A program made the position numbers and the translations under genes. Positions 63,753 to 64,000 of a stretch of 64,000 bases of DNA are shown here, in pieces; the stretch's first letter is position 1, and every line of letters begins with the position of its first letter. The notes under the pieces are model-generated. The model was not told the origin of the DNA. It was given only the letters and a program-made list of their open reading frames with translations, and made no database searches. Location: NCBI RefSeq assembly GCF_003002955.1, contig NZ_PVTJ01000004.1:124001-188000 (forward strand), written 5' to 3'. Source of the DNA: Glycomyces artemisiae (GTDB taxonomy: Bacteria > Actinomycetota > Actinomycetes > Mycobacteriales > Micromonosporaceae).

Positions 63753-64000
63753 GTGACCCGCAAGACCTTCGCCGACAGCGCCGCCCTGAAGCAGGGCCCC
63801 TGGACGCACCGGCAAGTCGACGCCAACGGCTCGCGCTTCCACGTGGCCGAGGCCGGAGAAGGCCCGCTCATCCTGCTCCTGCACGGCTTCCCCGAGTTCT
63901 GGTGGGCGTGGCGCCACCAGATGCCCGCGCTCGCCGACGCGGGCTTCCGCGTCGTCGCCGCCGACCTGCGCGGCTACGGCGCCTCCGACAAGCCGCCGAA
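63753..64000 (+). CDS. Alpha/beta hydrolase, epoxide-hydrolase-like (partial)
   Basis: The first 82 residues of a hydrolase that runs off the window. [20 protein letters not shown] carries the oxyanion HGFP motif, and [15 protein letters not shown] is the strand typical of epoxide hydrolases and haloalkane dehalogenases. The nucleophile elbow is beyond the edge, so activity cannot be assigned. GTG 63753 is leaderless. Confidence 0.8.
   Translation, partial: MTRKTFADSAALKQGPWTHRQVDANGSRFHVAEAGEGPLILLLHGFPEFWWAWRHQMPALADAGFRVVAADLRGYGASDKPP

Overview
The window is about 70% GC, densely coded on both strands, and comes from an actinomycete chromosome. The marker genes fit this: a conservon (sensor kinase, roadblock, DUF742, small GTPase), futalosine-pathway menaquinone genes (MqnA, MqnC, MqnE), the GuaB1 family, a DUF4229 protein, a DUF222/HNH protein, a type VII secretion-associated cassette and Ccs/Res system II cytochrome c maturation. 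Gene content resembles Streptomyces relatives, possibly Glycomycetales, but I cannot fix the genus. I see no rRNA, tRNA, CRISPR array, intact insertion sequence or prophage. Many genes are leaderless: a TAnnnT -10 box sits 6-7 bases before the start codon, and this settles several starts.

Layout. 1-9.4 kb: end of an unknown gene, biotin-dependent acyl-CoA carboxylase alpha subunit, guaB1, a two-component pair divergent from an ABC exporter, a secreted L-type lectin-like protein and an LpdA-like flavoprotein. 9.4-22.1 kb: a gamma-glutamylcyclotransferase-like protein, an M20 hydrolase, a mutase large subunit without a B12 domain, a Ser/Thr kinase, a phosphohexomutase, upp, then a deoC/aldehyde dehydrogenase/dead-dehydrogenase operon and an acidic protein. 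This block looks like nucleoside and pentose-phosphate salvage. 22.1-34.2 kb is a signalling block: a hybrid protein with an IS110-transposase-like N-domain and a conservon-kinase tail, an overlapping roadblock gene, a DUF222/HNH protein, a complete conservon on the minus strand and two tandem MHYT sensors.

34.3-37.1 kb: a three-gene type VII secretion-associated cassette (helical protein, lipoprotein, WXG-type Gly-rich protein). 37.1-45.4 kb, minus strand: one translationally coupled run, cyclase/ATPase - hemL - histidine phosphatase - resA - small membrane protein, then ccdA - resB - ccsB, tying haem supply to cytochrome c assembly. 45.8-51.2 kb: a lytic transglycosylase, a double GNAT protein, a CASTOR-like channel and a secreted trypsin-like protease. 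51.2-60.5 kb: mqnC, a PaaE-like reductase, mqnA, a Crh-like HPr, a proline-rich zinc-ribbon protein, an NlpC/P60 hydrolase, mqnE and two small membrane proteins. 60.5-64 kb: a degenerate Fic-like protein, acs, a perfect 42-bp palindrome and the start of an epoxide-hydrolase-like gene.

The most novel candidate is the 22.4-24.4 kb pair. Its first gene joins a transposase-derived domain to the same C-terminal motifs found on the conservon kinase 5 kb away, and its second gene encodes a roadblock protein. This suggests a domesticated IS110 domain recruited into conservon-type signalling.
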